Source: Alistipes sp. | GTDB taxonomy: Bacteria; Bacteroidota; Bacteroidia; Bacteroidales; Rikenellaceae | Reading direction: 5' to 3' | DNA length: 33,431 nucleotides | Assembly (NCBI GenBank): GCA_017654125.1 | Contig: JAFNYX010000051.1 | Location: forward strand, 1 to 33,431 | Part shown: piece after piece, positions 31,810-33,431 of the stretch | Layout of the letters: every line of letters starts with the position of its first letter | Position numbering within the stretch: position 1 is the stretch's first letter | Position numbers and translations under genes: made by a program | Notes under the pieces: model-generated | What the model was told of the DNA's origin: nothing | The model's database searches: none | What the model saw: the letters and a program-made list of their open reading frames with translations, nothing else

Positions 31810-33431
31810 ATGAGAAAGGAAATTAAATTTTCGCTCATCGCAATCGTTGCGATGTTTGCGATCGGTTGTACCGATTGGGTAGAGACCGAACTTATCCCGG
31901 AAGTCCCATCTCTCGCCGGAGGTACAATTACAGAATTTAATGCCGGAATGGGCGAAGATGAGTCTCGTGCGGGACTCAACGCTTCGAATCAATCGATTTG
32001 GCACTCCGGCGATAACATGACAATCGTGAAGTTTAACCCGGGTCAGACGACTCCGCAGGTGCTTCACGCAGCAGCGCTCAGCTCGACTATCAGTAGCGAC
32101 GGTCGTACGATGACCTTCGCATGCGAGATGCCTATCCATGCCGAGGGTGAGCAGTATGCTATCTTCCCGGCCCAGACCGACCAGACGACCGAGAACTACA
32201 CCAGTGGAAAGATTGGTAATCGTTCGTTCAAGGTAGAGTTGCCGGAGCAGGAGTTGGCGGCTGACGGTTCGTTCCGTTATCCGTTCTTGCTCGGTCATTG
32301 GAAAAAGCCTGTGGCAGAAGGTGTGCGAGGCTCGTTCCAATTCTCCAATCCGTTTACGATACTCAAAATCACGCTCAAAAAGCCGGCATCGGAGAAGTCG
32401 GATTTGGTCCTTACGTCGATTCAGGTCAAGGGTAACAACGACGAACTCATGTGGGGCTCTGCCCAGGCGTCGATTATCGACAACGGAAACGGTTCGTTCA
32501 CCAAGAGAGTCAAGATGGTTCAGGGAGCCGAGACTTTTGCAAACCTCGATACCCGCATTGACGGTGTTGGTCAGACCATCACGGCCGAGGGCAAGGATTT
32601 CTACGTTTGTATTCCGGCGCAGAACTACTCGAAGGGTATGACGCTCACGTTCTTCTGCGAGGGCGACTCCGAGAACAACATCTGGTATATGGAGCAGCCA
32701 CTCATGAGTGGTGGTGTTGATTGCTCGGCGAAGGTTAACACGCTCGTAAAACTGCCGGCACTCGACCTGAATGTCGAAAAGTCGAGCATCTTTACGGCTC
32801 TCGTGCGCCCGACAGCGACGACGCTCGCAATGTCGTGGACGACGAAGTACTCGAATGCGCCATATCTTGACCAGCAGAAACCAAGCGACAAGGCAAACTA
32901 TACGGGCGAATACAACTATTCGTATATCATCGAGTTGTGGACCAATAGTGCTTGCCAATACAACACCGGCACGTTGGTTCAGAGTTGGATTATAAAGGAC
33001 AACTGCTTCTACGAGACACAGGGCGACTCCACAACCAAAAGATCGCTCTTTGCGAAAAACGCAAGACCTATGCGTTTCTGCTTTACGTATTTGAAACCGT
33101 CAACGACCTACTACTTCCGCGTGAAGTACAGCACAACGGCTAACGCCGACGTGAACGACGAGTCGCAGTGGAAGGTTTTGGAGCATCCGCGCAAAGTCGA
33201 GACGCTCGACCCGTTTGTAGGCGCATCGGGCACGATTCTCTTTGAGGACTTCCGCGACTGCGTTTTGGGTGGCGACTATTCGACCCGCTCGGCAGGTTAC
33301 TCGAACTATGACCGAGGCGATTTTGAGTCGGTATCGGATGCTGCTATCAATATTTACAATACCAACGCATCGGAGAGCAGCAGCAACACTGCAACTCGTC
33401 TGAAACTCCCTAACTTGGAGGGTTTGCAGTC
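31810..33431 (+). CDS. Large lipoprotein, fimbrillin-like N-terminus plus fibronectin-type part (3' end outside window)
   Basis: The frame is open from ATG 31810 to the end of the window (540 full codons visible, no stop). It begins with a lipoprotein signal (MRKEIKFSLIAIVAMFAIGC, lipidated Cys20). The first ~270 residues look like a fimbrillin-like domain: WHSGDNMTIVKF, EQYAIFPAQ, GSFQFSNPFTILKITLKKPA and FYVCIPAQNYSKGMTLTF are the usual block order in Bacteroidales fimbrillin-type proteins as I remember it. A fibronectin-like region follows (FTYLKPSTTYYFRVKYST), then GTILFEDFRD, the start of another domain. It is probably exposed on the cell surface. It is expressed with the poly-G peptide gene upstream. 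Confidence 0.85.
   Translation, partial: MRKEIKFSLIAIVAMFAIGCTDWVETELIPEVPSLAGGTITEFNAGMGEDESRAGLNASNQSIWHSGDNMTIVKFNPGQTTPQVLHAAALSSTISSDGRTMTFACEMPIHAEGEQYAIFPAQTDQTTENYTSGKIGNRSFKVELPEQELAADGSFRYPFLLGHWKKPVAEGVRGSFQFSNPFTILKITLKKPASEKSDLVLTSIQVKGNNDELMWGSAQASIIDNGNGSFTKRVKMVQGAETFANLDTRIDGVGQTITAEGKDFYVCIPAQNYSKGMTLTFFCEGDSENNIWYMEQPLMSGGVDCSAKVNTLVKLPALDLNVEKSSIFTALVRPTATTLAMSWTTKYSNAPYLDQQKPSDKANYTGEYNYSYIIELWTNSACQYNTGTLVQSWIIKDNCFYETQGDSTTKRSLFAKNARPMRFCFTYLKPSTTYYFRVKYSTTANADVNDESQWKVLEHPRKVETLDPFVGASGTILFEDFRDCVLGGDYSTRSAGYSNYDRGDFESVSDAAINIYNTNASESSSNTATRLKLPNLEGLQ

Overview
The window looks like a chromosomal segment of a Bacteroidales bacterium, plausibly Rikenellaceae/Alistipes-like. 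The clues are a GC content near 50%, repeated TTTG / TAnnTTTG promoters in place of the E. coli type, no strong Shine-Dalgarno sites, and typical Bacteroidota families: DUF3575, DUF3078, a PG0541-like protein, a fimbrillin-like lipoprotein, and a TonB receptor with an N-terminal carboxypeptidase-regulatory-like domain. The genus is an inference. There is no phage, CRISPR array or intact insertion sequence; most of the window is well-ordered core and envelope genes.

Layout. 0-0.9 kb: 3' end of a secreted fibronectin-type protein. 0.96-3.75 kb (minus): two Stealth-family sugar-phosphate transferases and a GT2 glycosyltransferase, probably a surface polysaccharide operon. 3.98-6.17 kb (plus): two secreted esterases of different families. 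6.2-6.8 kb: initiator tRNA with canonical promoter and perfect terminator, followed by a structured segment that ends in a second copy of the tRNA 3' end. 6.8-7.4 kb: DUF3575 protein from an apparently leaderless promoter. 7.5-10.6 kb (minus): DUF3078 protein, CtpA-type protease and a small membrane protein. 10.8-16.25 kb (plus): endonuclease IV, a very acidic Bacteroidales protein, RsmI, an LpxL/HtrB-like acyltransferase and two GT2 enzymes, with overlapping or closely spaced genes. 16.4-23.0 kb (plus): TetR regulator, TolC-like channel, membrane fusion lipoprotein, RND pump and a small PII-like PG0541-type protein. 23.4-26.3 kb (minus): NrnA-like DHH phosphoesterase and an MsbA-like ABC exporter. 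26.6-28.2 kb (plus): secreted glycerophosphodiesterase and nitroreductase. 28.6-31.4 kb (minus): TonB-dependent receptor and a small Cys/His membrane protein, probably for a metal or metal complex. 31.5-33.4 kb (plus): a promoter, a short peptide gene put out of frame by a run of eight G, and a large fimbrillin/fibronectin-like lipoprotein cut by the window end.

Most genes serve the cell envelope: polysaccharide and glycolipid assembly, lipid export, efflux, outer-membrane import, periplasmic proteolysis and surface lipoproteins. The non-coding parts hold the least explained signals: a three-copy intergenic hairpin element that begins at stop codons (two copies form an inverted pair around a 5-kb block), the tRNA-linked structured repeat, the poly-G peptide leader gene, two promoters that leave almost no 5' leader, and a promoter whose -33 box is the loop of the preceding terminator.
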